Below, piece by piece: positions 31,416 through 39,668 of a stretch of DNA of 64,000 nucleotides. The stretch lies in contig NZ_JANUGZ010000001.1 in the NCBI RefSeq assembly GCF_024753205.1, positions 1,054,001-1,118,000 of the forward strand, written 5' to 3'. This DNA comes from Massilia aurea. Its GTDB lineage: Bacteria > Pseudomonadota > Gammaproteobacteria > Burkholderiales > Burkholderiaceae_D. The notes below the pieces were generated by a model, which was not told the DNA's origin, did no database searches, and worked only from the letters and a program-made list of their open reading frames with translations. The translations under genes and the position numbers were made by a program. Each line of letters begins with the position of its first letter. The stretch's first letter is position 1.

Positions 31416-31761
31416 GCTTTGCCCGATGCCCGAGTTTGGCGAGTGCCTGCAGAACGGTGTCGCAATGATCGCCCTGCACTTCGATCACACCGTCCTTAAC
31501 AGTCCCGCCGGCGCCGCAGGCCGTGCGTAACTGCTTGCCGAGCACAGCCAGCGCCATCGGATCGAGCGCCACGCCCTTGACGAGCGTGACGCTCTTGCCG
31601 CCCCGCCCCTTACTTTGCAACGACACGCGCACATTGCCATCGCCGACTGGCGCAGCACTGGCAGCTGTCTTGCACGTGCACTGCGCCACAGGCTGGCGAC
31701 AGATCGGGCACATGCGGCCTGTTTCCGTGGAATAGACGAGACCGCCGTTCGAACTACGCAT
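31402..31761 (-). CDS. yciH: SUI1/YciH-family translation factor-like protein
   Basis: 119 residues from the ATG at 31761. The C-terminal SUI1 (eIF1) domain is clear: VRVSLQSKGRGGKSVTLVKG, then LGKQLRTACGAGGTVKDGVI and IEVQGDHCDTVLQALAKLGH. The N-terminal 35 residues carry CPICRQPVAQCTC, a possible zinc knuckle. YciH is proposed to influence start-codon selection or stress translation in E. coli. It starts five bases after a 75-aa gene, probably co-transcribed. Confidence 0.88.
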   Translation of the reverse strand: MRSSNGGLVYSTETGRMCPICRQPVAQCTCKTAASAAPVGDGNVRVSLQSKGRGGKSVTLVKGVALDPMALAVLGKQLRTACGAGGTVKDGVIEVQGDHCDTVLQALAKLGHRAKRAGG

Positions 31762-31766
31762 CGTGA

Positions 31767-31994
31767 TCAGTCCAGCCGCTTGAGACGCTGTCCCATGATG
31801 CCCCAACGGCAATCGACGCCATCGACCCGCCCCACGAGCGCCCAGCCGGTGCCGATCTTTTCGACGGTGACGCGGCTCTCGATCTCCTTCGCAAGCTTCT
31901 CGGCCCAGCCAGTGGCGGCGCCCTGCCCCTTGAAGAGTTCCTTGCCGTCGTAAATCACGGTTGCATCGAAGACGGACATGGCGAATATGGTCAT
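31767..31994 (-). CDS. Small hypothetical protein upstream of the yciH-like gene
   Basis: 75 residues from the ATG at 31994 (MTIFAMSVFDATVIYDGKEL); the Met five codons later is an alternative start. Alternating strand-helix pattern with no signal peptide, and the tail ends GIMGQRLKRLD. I do not recognise the family. It is translationally close to the SUI1 gene (five-base gap), so a role linked to translation is possible but unproven. Confidence 0.65.
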   Translation of the reverse strand: MTIFAMSVFDATVIYDGKELFKGQGAATGWAEKLAKEIESRVTVEKIGTGWALVGRVDGVDCRWGIMGQRLKRLD

Positions 31995-32061
31995 TGCTTC
32001 CTCTGGACTTCTGAACGAAAGCAGCATCCTACCACCGCCGCCAGGCCAGCCGACACCAATG

Positions 32062-32646
32062 CTACGTGCGGCGACGGGCCGCCATGAGTCCGGCCATGCC
32101 AAGACCAAGAAGGAGCATCGTGGCCGGTTCCGGCACATCGGTCACGTTGGCAAGTGTTGCGGTGCCGCCGTTCAGGCCCGTGATGACCGTGCTGTAACTG
32201 CCGGCATCGGCATTGCTGAATCCGGTTTCGACCAAGAAGTAATCGATCCCGGCGGACAAGGCGATCGTGAATCCCGCCTGGCCGAAGCTGGCGAGGGTGA
32301 GATCGTCATTCAGCGCGATCAGGTTCGCCAAGGGTGAGGAAGCAGCGAATCCATTGGCGTACAGCACGAGATAGTTGTCCCAACCGGCTGGCACCAGGCT
32401 TTGACTGAAGAACGTGTAGTTGCCGGTCTGGTCGACCCGGATGCGGTTGACATCGTAGGCGACATTTGTGCCTACCGCACTGAGCGTGGTGGTACTCAGC
32501 GGACGGTTCCATGTCGGGCCACCGAGCGTCGTGTCGGTGAAGGTGAGCGTGCCGGCTTGCGCCAGCGTCGCGCCAAAAAGGCCGATCGCCAGCATGGCGG
32601 CGTTGGTTGCCTGGCGTACCAGAGCAGAAGAATAAGAGCGATGCAT
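32062..32646 (-). CDS. PEP-CTERM protein (FxDxF-like exported protein)
   Basis: 194 residues from the ATG at 32646, with AGGACC upstream. A signal peptide ends near AQA-GT. The mature part is a beta-rich domain with Gly/Asn-rich loops and the segment YTFFSQSLVPAGWDNYLVLY. The C-terminus is a PEP-CTERM anchor: VPEPATMLLLGLGMAGLMAA then RRRT. Exosortase substrate, probably delivered to the extracellular matrix or biofilm. It stands alone. It is unrelated in its body to the cohesin protein at 24234. Confidence 0.85.
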   Translation of the reverse strand: MHRSYSSALVRQATNAAMLAIGLFGATLAQAGTLTFTDTTLGGPTWNRPLSTTTLSAVGTNVAYDVNRIRVDQTGNYTFFSQSLVPAGWDNYLVLYANGFAASSPLANLIALNDDLTLASFGQAGFTIALSAGIDYFLVETGFSNADAGSYSTVITGLNGGTATLANVTDVPEPATMLLLGLGMAGLMAARRRT

Positions 32647-32752
32647 GGCAGGTCCTGTAAAAAGCTTGCGTTGTGTCAAAGAGAAAGTTGATCGAGCACA
32701 CGCTACAGAGCAATTACCGTGCCGTTATTCCAGGCGCTTGATTTCTATCGTA

Positions 32753-32781
32753 TTTACATTTTAAAAAATACTGACTGTAAA
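32753..32781 (-). promoter_or_regulatory. Symmetric promoter-like element upstream of the PEP-CTERM gene
   Basis: TTTACA, 17 bases, TGTAAA. The element is an inverted repeat, so it reads as a -35/-10-like pair on either strand. Only the minus strand has a gene downstream (start about 107 bases away). It could also be a dimeric repressor site. Visual candidate. Confidence 0.35.
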
Positions 32782-32847
32782 GAATCCCGACGGATTCCCG
32801 GTTGTTGCAGGATCCGGAACAGGCTGGTTGCGGTTGATCGCTGCACG

Positions 32848-34005
32848 TCAGCGCAGCACGGCCAGCCTGACTTTCTTGCCTTTGCGGAAGGTATAGATCG
32901 TCATCGCGGCGTCGCGCAAATCGCCCTTCTGATCGAAGGCGATTCTGCCAGTGACACCTTCGTGCCTGACGGCCGCCAACGCCGGCAGGAACTTGGCTGG
33001 GTCGCTCGAATTTACAGTCTGCATCGCTTTCGCGAAGACCATCACCGCATCGTAGGCATAGGGCGCATACGACTGCACCGGGAGCTTGTAGCGCTGCTGG
33101 TAACGCTGTGTGAACGCATTCAGGCCAGCTTCCTGCGCAGTGCCAACGCCGCCCGCCACGACGCAGTACACCTTGTCGTCGACCAGCGCGTCGCCGGCAA
33201 GCAGCGGCATCTTTTCCGAGCAGACGCCATCGCCCGAAATAAGCTTGGCGCGCAGACCGAGCGCCTTCATCTGTTTGAGCATCGGCCCGGCCACCGCGTC
33301 CATGCCGCCATAAAAAATCACGTCAGGATCGCGCGCGCGGATCTGGGTCAGGATGGCGCTGAAATCGGTGGCCTTGTCGCTCGTGAACTGGCGGCTGACC
33401 ACGCTTGTGCCAGCCCCCGCCTTCTTGACGCCCTTGACGAATTCGTCCGCCAGTCCCTGGCCGAAGGCCGTCCGGTCGTCGATCACGGCAATCTTCTTGG
33501 CTTTCAGCGTGCCGAGCGTATACGTGGCCAGCGTGCGGCCGATCAGGTTGTCGTTGGCGACGACGCGAAACGCCGTCTTGAAACCCTGGTTCGTGTAGAC
33601 AGGCGTCGTGGCCGCCGGCGAAATCTGCGGGATGCCGGCATTGGCGTAGATTTTCGAGGCCGGCACGGTCGTGCCCGAATTGAGGTGCCCCACGACGGCC
33701 GCCACCTTCGCATCGACCAGCTTTTGCGCGACCGTCGTGCCGGTGCGCGGATCGGCAGCGTCGTCTTCGGGCTGCAAGACCCATTGCACCTTGCTGCCGC
33801 CAAGCACAATTCCTTTCGCATTGAGGTCATCAATCGCCATGCGGGCGCCGTTTTCGATGTCCTTGCCCGCATGGGCGCTGGGGCCGGACAGCGGCGACAC
33901 CGTACCGATTTTGACTTGCACAACCTTGCCTGCAGGCTGGGCCTGGGCAAGCGGTACGGCGGCAAGGACGAGCGAGGACGCAGCGGCGAAGACAAGAAAA
34001 TGCAT
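32848..34005 (-). CDS. Branched-chain amino-acid-type ABC transporter substrate-binding protein (LivJ/LivK-like)
   Basis: 385 residues with a signal peptide ending near AQA-QP. Type I periplasmic binding fold: VKIGTVSPLSGPSAHAGKDI at about residue 30, then ARMAIDDLNAKGIVLGG and VGHLNSGTTVPASKIYANAG. Binds a small amino-acid-like ligand in the periplasm. No livH, livM, livG or livF genes are nearby, so it would need a transporter elsewhere. It lies 22 bases downstream of a secreted M20 hydrolase, suggesting that the hydrolase product may be the ligand. Confidence 0.88.
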   Translation of the reverse strand: MHFLVFAAASSLVLAAVPLAQAQPAGKVVQVKIGTVSPLSGPSAHAGKDIENGARMAIDDLNAKGIVLGGSKVQWVLQPEDDAADPRTGTTVAQKLVDAKVAAVVGHLNSGTTVPASKIYANAGIPQISPAATTPVYTNQGFKTAFRVVANDNLIGRTLATYTLGTLKAKKIAVIDDRTAFGQGLADEFVKGVKKAGAGTSVVSRQFTSDKATDFSAILTQIRARDPDVIFYGGMDAVAGPMLKQMKALGLRAKLISGDGVCSEKMPLLAGDALVDDKVYCVVAGGVGTAQEAGLNAFTQRYQQRYKLPVQSYAPYAYDAVMVFAKAMQTVNSSDPAKFLPALAAVRHEGVTGRIAFDQKGDLRDAAMTIYTFRKGKKVRLAVLR

Positions 34006-34027
34006 GACGGGCCTTATGAAGATGCGC

Positions 34028-35365
34028 TTAGCGCTGTGGCGCCATCAGGTCGAGCAGGATCGCGGTCTCGGCCTTGATGGTATTGGTGAGCGTCGGCTTC
34101 AGATCCGGCGCCCATTGCGGCGAGTGGGTGCCCGGCAAGGGCTTGCCGGCCTTTTTCGCTGCCTCGAGGCGACCGGCATCGACCGCGCCCACGTGCAGCA
34201 GCAGTGCCTTCACGCCGGGCTGCTGGCCGTACATGGCGAAGTCTTCGGATGTCATCTTGGCCGGCATTTCTTTCACAAAATCAGGGCCGACGGCCTGCTC
34301 GACCGCCTTGACGGCGCGCGCCACCAGTTGCGGATCGTTGACGACCGAGTCGGTGCCGGTCTTGACTTCCACCAGCGGCTCCTTCGGCGCACCAGCGGCG
34401 AGCGCTTCGCCCTTTGCTTCGCGGGCGATGCTGGCCAGCACGCGCTGGCGCACTTCGGGCCGGAAGGTGCGCACCGTCAGCGCCAGCTTGACCTGATCCG
34501 GCACGATATTGGCCTGCGTGCCGCCCTGGATGCTGCCGACCGTGATCACGACCGGGTCGAGCGGATTGTTTTCGCGCGAGATCAGGGTCTGCAGCGCCAT
34601 CACCAGCCGCGCCGCCATCACCACCGGGTCGCGCGTCTCGTGCGGCACGGCGCCATGGCCGCCCTGCCCGAACATCGTGATGGTGACGGTATCGGCCGAC
34701 GCGCGGAACGCCCCGGCGTGCCACATGATCGTGCCCGATGCCATCGACGCATCGTCGTGCATCGACAGCGCGTAATCCGGTTTCGGGAAGCGCGTGAACA
34801 AGCCGTCCTTGAGCATGGCGGCGGCGCCCGTCAACGCTTCTTCGGACGGCTGGCCGATCAGCATCAGCGTACCGCTCCAGGCCTTGCGGTTCTCCGCCAT
34901 CAGTTTTGCCGTGCCATACCAGGCCGCCATGTGCAGGTCGTGGCCACAGGCGTGCGCCACCGGCACGGTGTCCCCGGCGGCATTTTTCGTCGTGACCTTG
35001 CTGGCGAACGGCAGACCGGTCTTTTCCAGCACTGGCAGTGCATCCATCTCGGTGCGCAGCATCACGGTCGGTCCCGGACCATTCTTGAGGATGGCCACGA
35101 CGCCGGTGCCACCGACGCCTGTGGTCACCTCGAAGCCGAGCGCCTTGGCCCGTTCGGCCAGCTTGGCCGCGGTCTTGTGTTCCGCAAAGCCAAGTTCGGG
35201 GTTGGCGTGCAGGTCACGGTAGAAGGCTTCGAGCTTGGGAAAGTCGGCCGCCAGCTGGGTGTCGAATGGCGCCGGAAGCGACGCGGCGTGGGAGCCAACC
35301 TGGGACAGGCCAGCGAGCAGGCTGGCGGCGAGGATAGTGCGGCGGAAGGTGCATGAAAATGACAT
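34028..35365 (-). CDS. Exported M20-family amidohydrolase/carboxypeptidase
   Basis: 445 residues from the ATG at 35365; a TTG 15 bases upstream is possible but has no ribosome site. A signal peptide (TILAASLLAGLSQVG) precedes the catalytic domain. Metal ligands are visible in VAHACGHDLHMAAW and in LIGQPSEEALTGA (Glu pair), with His in YALSMHDD. The dimerisation domain is inserted at about 215-330. Resembles hippurate/N-acyl-amino-acid hydrolases, acting in the periplasm. Co-directional with the LivK-like gene. Confidence 0.88.
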   Translation of the reverse strand: MSFSCTFRRTILAASLLAGLSQVGSHAASLPAPFDTQLAADFPKLEAFYRDLHANPELGFAEHKTAAKLAERAKALGFEVTTGVGGTGVVAILKNGPGPTVMLRTEMDALPVLEKTGLPFASKVTTKNAAGDTVPVAHACGHDLHMAAWYGTAKLMAENRKAWSGTLMLIGQPSEEALTGAAAMLKDGLFTRFPKPDYALSMHDDASMASGTIMWHAGAFRASADTVTITMFGQGGHGAVPHETRDPVVMAARLVMALQTLISRENNPLDPVVITVGSIQGGTQANIVPDQVKLALTVRTFRPEVRQRVLASIAREAKGEALAAGAPKEPLVEVKTGTDSVVNDPQLVARAVKAVEQAVGPDFVKEMPAKMTSEDFAMYGQQPGVKALLLHVGAVDAGRLEAAKKAGKPLPGTHSPQWAPDLKPTLTNTIKAETAILLDLMAPQR

Positions 35366-35479
35366 CGTGACTCGCTTCAAGAGTTGGGAAGAGGCAGTTC
35401 CGATTCATTCTACCTGCATGCTGCCGCGCACGATTACCTGGCAAATCGGGGGTGATTCAACACCGGGCGGCGTGAAAAC

Positions 35480-35740
35480 TTATGCCTGCTCCTGCTGGAA
35501 CTGGTCCCGCTGCATCGCGATTTCCTGCATATAGCCCTCGAACTCGGCTAACGTTTCGACACGCCGCACGACCTGGTCGTTGCTGTCTTCTACCGTGAAG
35601 GTGCCGCCGCTTTCCAGCACGCCGAGAATCGCGGCCCGCACGTTGTCCAGCGATGCATCACTGCCTGTCGTCGCCAATGCGGTCCAGGTGTCCTGGTCGA
35701 TCGCGACATTGTGCTCAAGAAATTTAAGGTTGAACATCAT
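35480..35740 (-). CDS. Small hypothetical protein
   Basis: 86 residues, starting at one of two adjacent Met codons (MMFNLKFLEHNVAIDQDTW). Soluble, acidic C-terminal half ending in a Gln/Glu-rich tail (MQRDQFQQEQA). No signal peptide or membrane segment. Family not recognised. It stands apart from its neighbours by about 115 bases on both sides. Confidence 0.6.
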   Translation of the reverse strand: MMFNLKFLEHNVAIDQDTWTALATTGSDASLDNVRAAILGVLESGGTFTVEDSNDQVVRRVETLAEFEGYMQEIAMQRDQFQQEQA

Positions 35741-35863
35741 GGTGCTTGTACTCCGGAAGGAAATGGGAACCCAACATAGCATGGACACGGTAGCCGCACG
35801 CTTGCAGGCTGCCGTACCGAATCGGGGGCCGCACCCATACGAAGGAAGCGGCTGCTGACTGGC

Positions 35864-37351
35864 TCAATCAAACGATTTGGTTGTACCGACGTCGCCATCT
35901 GCCAGGACCACAAAACGCAAGCTGTAATTGTCGAGCGTCCCCGGCAAACGCGCCGGATCCAGCCGCCCCTGTTGCGACGGCGTCAGCCCGTGGATCCCGT
36001 CATCCTCGCCAATCAGCGCGCCCAGCATCACGCTGGTCAGCATCAGCACCAGATTGCGCGCCGGGCACATCACCGGCCCGCTACTGAACGGCACCAGCGG
36101 CCAGTCGCGGTCCTGCACATCGCGTACCTTGTCATCCTTCAGCCACAACTCCGGCGCAAAGCGGTCAGCGCAGTCCATGCGCTGATCATCGCGGTGGAAG
36201 AACGGCGTGAACAGCAGGATGCCGGTACCCTCTGGCATCGTGCCCCCTTCCCACTGCGTCGCGCGCGTGCTCTGGCGCAGGATTGCCGGCGTTGTCGGCC
36301 ACAGGCGCAGCGACTCCAGCACGGTCGAGCGCAGGAATGGCAGGTACTGGCGTTCGATGCCGGGATGGCTGTGCAACTCGGCGCGGGCGCGCGCTGCTTG
36401 TTCCGGATGCGCCGCCAGCAGCGCCAGCGCGCGGAAGGTGGCCATGCCGGCAGCGTCGAACGCGAACAGCCATTGTGGCACCTGATGGTTGGCCATCGTG
36501 TCAGCGCTCTGGGGCACGCTGGCCGCGACCGCCGCCAGGCTGCCCGGCTCGGCCCGGTCGAGGTAACCCTGGATGCGCGCCAGGAAGCGCGACCGCAGGC
36601 CGGTCTTCTTTGGATGCATGAAGGCCCAGTTGGCCGCCTTGCGCAGCTCGATGATCATGTCGCTGATGGTCTGGTCTCCGGCAGCAGCGTCGCCGAACAC
36701 AACGCGCCGCACCATGCGCGTCCAGCCGGTATTGAAGGTGTCCCAGTCAAGCTCGCCCTGGGTACGCGCCTTGGCCAGCAGGCGCCCTGCTTCGTCGTCG
36801 ACCACCGGCAGGAATTTGTCGACCATGTGGTGCACCGCGCGCTCATGCTCCAGCACGTCCTCGTTGAAGCGGCGTCGTGCAGTCCGCTCGGGACATTGCG
36901 AGATCAGCGAACCGTGCGGTTCAAAATGCGACAACGCGGCGCGCTTCTCGCTGCTGGCAGCAGAAAACGGTTCGGGCGACTCGTCCAGCACGCGCCGCGC
37001 GTGTTCGGGCGTCAGTATGACCGCCTGCTTGCGGATCGGCAGTGGCAGCATCAGCGGGCCGCTGCCATATTTGTTGCGCAGCTTTTGCATGCGCCCGATC
37101 GCGCGCCGGTCGAGCTCCAGCCGTTCGGCCAGCGCTACCACGGCCGGGCGACGGATAATCACGCCCTTGGCAAACGTCGGGGCCAGCACGTCCACGGCCA
37201 AAGCCAGCGTGTCGAGCACGCCGGCGGTCGGCAGCTCGCCCTCGCGGGTGCCTGGGGCGCCGCGCGAGCGCGTCATCAATCTGGTGGCGACCAGGCCGCC
37301 CGCCAGGCCAAGGGCGCCTGCGAGCAGCAGGTTGCGATTGCGTTTGTTCAT
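35864..37351 (-). CDS. Membrane-anchored cytochrome P450
   Basis: 495 residues. The N-terminal NLLLAGALGLAGGLVATRLM reads as a membrane anchor, unusual for bacterial P450s. P450 landmarks: I-helix AAGMAT (acidic residue replaced by Ala), K-helix ExxR in LESLRLWPTTPAIL, and the heme-thiolate loop FSSGPVMCPARNLV with the Cys at about residue 429. The loop departs from FxxGxRxCxG: the Arg and the Gly after Cys are absent. It lies 26 bases after a Gfo/Idh/MocA gene, probably in the same operon. Substrate and redox partner unknown. Confidence 0.85.
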   Translation of the reverse strand: MNKRNRNLLLAGALGLAGGLVATRLMTRSRGAPGTREGELPTAGVLDTLALAVDVLAPTFAKGVIIRRPAVVALAERLELDRRAIGRMQKLRNKYGSGPLMLPLPIRKQAVILTPEHARRVLDESPEPFSAASSEKRAALSHFEPHGSLISQCPERTARRRFNEDVLEHERAVHHMVDKFLPVVDDEAGRLLAKARTQGELDWDTFNTGWTRMVRRVVFGDAAAGDQTISDMIIELRKAANWAFMHPKKTGLRSRFLARIQGYLDRAEPGSLAAVAASVPQSADTMANHQVPQWLFAFDAAGMATFRALALLAAHPEQAARARAELHSHPGIERQYLPFLRSTVLESLRLWPTTPAILRQSTRATQWEGGTMPEGTGILLFTPFFHRDDQRMDCADRFAPELWLKDDKVRDVQDRDWPLVPFSSGPVMCPARNLVLMLTSVMLGALIGEDDGIHGLTPSQQGRLDPARLPGTLDNYSLRFVVLADGDVGTTKSFD

Positions 37352-37377
37352 CTCAGCATCTCTTTCAAAACAGCGTG

Positions 37378-38619
37378 TTAATCGGCGCTCTCCGGCTCCG
37401 GTCCGCGCGTCTTGCCCGTCGGCGGCTTGAGCTTGACCACCCGGCCGCTACGCGCCGACTCATAGATCGCATCCATGATGCGCTGGTCCTGCAACCCCTC
37501 CTCGCCCGGCGTGTGCACGTCCTTGTTTTGCTGGATGCAGCTGGCGAAGTGGTCGATCATCAGCGTGAACTGGTTGGTCTTGCCGGCCGGGATCTCGGTG
37601 GTCTGGTCCTTGCCGTCGACCACGCGCGTGATCCGCAGCTTGTTGCCGTGATAGGCGTAGGCAGGATCCATGTCGGCCCACGCTTCAAATCCATTCAGGC
37701 GGAACATCTGCGACTTGTGCGCCGAATAGCTGGTGCTGCAGGTGGCCGAAAAGCCGCTGGGAAAGCGCAGGACGAACTGGCACGATTCTTCGACTTCGCG
37801 AAAGCGCGCATCGCCTGGCGTCGACCAGATGCTGCCGAATACCTCGGTCGGTTCTTCGCCGCTGAGAAAGCGCGCGGCATTGATGCAATAGATGCCGATG
37901 TCCGGCAGCGCGCCGCCGCCCGCCATCGCCTTCTTGAGGCGCCAGTGCTGCGGGTCGCCCATATTCTGCGAGTTGACCGAGTTAAATTCCTTCAGCGCGC
38001 CCAGCTTTTTGTCGCGGACCATTTTGATCAACGTGCGATCGAGCGCTTCGTACTGGCTGCGGTAGGCGATCATCAGCTGGCGCCCGGCCTTGCGGCAAGC
38101 ATCGATCATCTGACGGCACTCGGCGGCGCTGTTGGCCATCGGCTTTTCGCACAGCACGTGCTTGCCGGCACGCGCTGCGCGCACGGTGTACTCCAGATGC
38201 AGATGGTTGGGCAGCGCGATGTAGACGCTTTTCACGTCGGCCATCTGGGCCAGCTTGTCGTAGTCCTTGTAGTCGAGCACTGCGCTCTCGGGGATGTTGT
38301 ACTGGCGGGCGACCTTCAGCCCTTTGTCACGGTCCCCTGTGACCAGCGCCACGACTTTTGCATGCTTGCTTCGCTGGAAGGCCGGCAGCATCTCGTCGAT
38401 GGCGATGCGGCCCAAGCCGACCACGGCGACGCCTATGCGCTCATCCCACGAATCGCCCGGCGGCTCGGTCTTCTCGGGCTTTTCGGACTTGTCGAAGATG
38501 GGCGGAAAGCTGACCCGGTTCTGTTCGCTGGCCGCGGCCTGCAGCGCTGGCGTGGACAGGGCGGCCATGGTACCGACATAGCGCAGAAAATCGCGGCGCG
38601 GCGGCTGATCGTGCTTCAT
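37378..38619 (-). CDS. Tat-exported Gfo/Idh/MocA oxidoreductase
   Basis: 413 residues with AAAGGAATCC upstream. The twin-arginine signal QPPRRDFLRYVGTMAALS is followed by a hydrophobic stretch, so export through Tat is likely, as in glucose-fructose oxidoreductase. The Rossmann fold begins at IGVAVVGLGRIAIDEMLPAF; the signature CEKPMANSAAE gives the catalytic Lys, and ALPDIGIYCINAARFL follows near residue 260. NADP is probably tightly bound. Co-directional with the P450 gene; a sugar-modifying or polyol role is inferred only. Confidence 0.88.
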   Translation of the reverse strand: MKHDQPPRRDFLRYVGTMAALSTPALQAAASEQNRVSFPPIFDKSEKPEKTEPPGDSWDERIGVAVVGLGRIAIDEMLPAFQRSKHAKVVALVTGDRDKGLKVARQYNIPESAVLDYKDYDKLAQMADVKSVYIALPNHLHLEYTVRAARAGKHVLCEKPMANSAAECRQMIDACRKAGRQLMIAYRSQYEALDRTLIKMVRDKKLGALKEFNSVNSQNMGDPQHWRLKKAMAGGGALPDIGIYCINAARFLSGEEPTEVFGSIWSTPGDARFREVEESCQFVLRFPSGFSATCSTSYSAHKSQMFRLNGFEAWADMDPAYAYHGNKLRITRVVDGKDQTTEIPAGKTNQFTLMIDHFASCIQQNKDVHTPGEEGLQDQRIMDAIYESARSGRVVKLKPPTGKTRGPEPESAD

Positions 38620-38736
38620 GAGGATTCCTTTCGCGTAGAGGGAATGGATCCTCGCATGCGATTCGGAACAGCAGCGCTCGCTTGCCGGGAAGAAAACCGA
38701 GCGCAGCTGGATGAGCGTTGTCAGCGCACACCGGCG

Positions 38737-39105
38737 TCAGTTATCGGGTGGCGCGCCCACGATCAATATTTTTTGCAATGTCGCTTCCAGTGACAGCAGT
38801 GAAAATGGTTTTTGAATGAACGCGTCGATTGGCGGCGCAGAATATTCGGGCAGCTCGACCGCCGCGGCCATGATCACTTTCAAATGAGGCTGGATCTTCT
38901 TTGCATCGATCGCATAGCTCGGCTCGCCAAGCAATGTAGCGCCCGGGCTGATCATCATTGCGTCAAACACCATCACCTCAAGCATTTTGAGGCCTCGTAT
39001 GGGTGACGATGCACCCAGGCCCGAGTGGCCCAGTGCCTTCAGCAGATCGAGAATGGTCTCGCGCATGAGAAGGTCTCGTTCAACGATCAAGACATAGCAT
39101 CGCAT
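38737..39105 (-). CDS. Degenerate response-regulator receiver domain
   Basis: 122 residues from the ATG at 39105. The alpha/beta pattern matches CheY-like receivers: MRCYVLIVERDLLMRETI at strand 1, and the conserved Lys in AFIQKPFSLLSLEAT. The phosphoacceptor position in FDAMMISPGA is Ser, not Asp, so it cannot be phosphorylated normally. No output domain. It may be a stand-alone inactive adaptor. No kinase gene adjoins it. Confidence 0.7.
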   Translation of the reverse strand: MRCYVLIVERDLLMRETILDLLKALGHSGLGASSPIRGLKMLEVMVFDAMMISPGATLLGEPSYAIDAKKIQPHLKVIMAAAVELPEYSAPPIDAFIQKPFSLLSLEATLQKILIVGAPPDN

Positions 39106-39169
39106 GAATCGGCTTTCTTGATGAGTTGTGGTCGAGCTTACTCTCATGGCGCGCAAAAAACGGTCGATC

Positions 39170-39625
39170 TCAGAATATAAGCAAGTTTTCCTTTCTGGCC
39201 GCATCATGCGGCCGGCAATAACCCGCGTCGTGTGCGATACCCGCTGCGCGCCCGTCCGCCTCGATGGTCACGGTCACCGTGAACTGATTACCCCATTGCA
39301 GCTTGTAATAGCTGGCCCTGGGCCAGGATGGAGGTGCAAAGTCAAGGACGATGCGTGCGGCGGTGATGTCCGCGAACGGGATACGCGAGCACTCCGCCAG
39401 CGTTGCAAGGAGCCGGCAATAGCGCTCGAACACATCTGAACATTGTGCAGACGAAGGCTGCGTGGATGACGTCAGCAAGTCCAGTACGACTGTGGTCTGG
39501 CCATGCTGATCGGCCAGTGAACGCAGTTTGCCAATCGCCCAATGGCCATCCAGGTCATTGTTCCGGCTAATGAATGAACCGCACAAACCATTGGCGATAT
39601 TCGTCAGGCGTTTCTTTGCTGGCAT
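39170..39625 (-). CDS. Hypothetical protein
   Basis: 151 residues with GAGAGGG upstream. Notable stretch near the start: NGLCGSFISRNNDLDGHWAI. Mixed alpha/beta, soluble, with no membrane segment or recognisable catalytic motif. Base composition appears lower in GC than flanking operons. I do not recognise the family. It sits between a degenerate receiver and a PH-domain gene, all on the minus strand with short gaps. Confidence 0.6.
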   Translation of the reverse strand: MPAKKRLTNIANGLCGSFISRNNDLDGHWAIGKLRSLADQHGQTTVVLDLLTSSTQPSSAQCSDVFERYCRLLATLAECSRIPFADITAARIVLDFAPPSWPRASYYKLQWGNQFTVTVTIEADGRAAGIAHDAGYCRPHDAARKENLLIF

Positions 39626-39668
39626 CCGTGCACCCTCTCAGTTGGATCGAAGGGGCGTCAGCCCCTGA

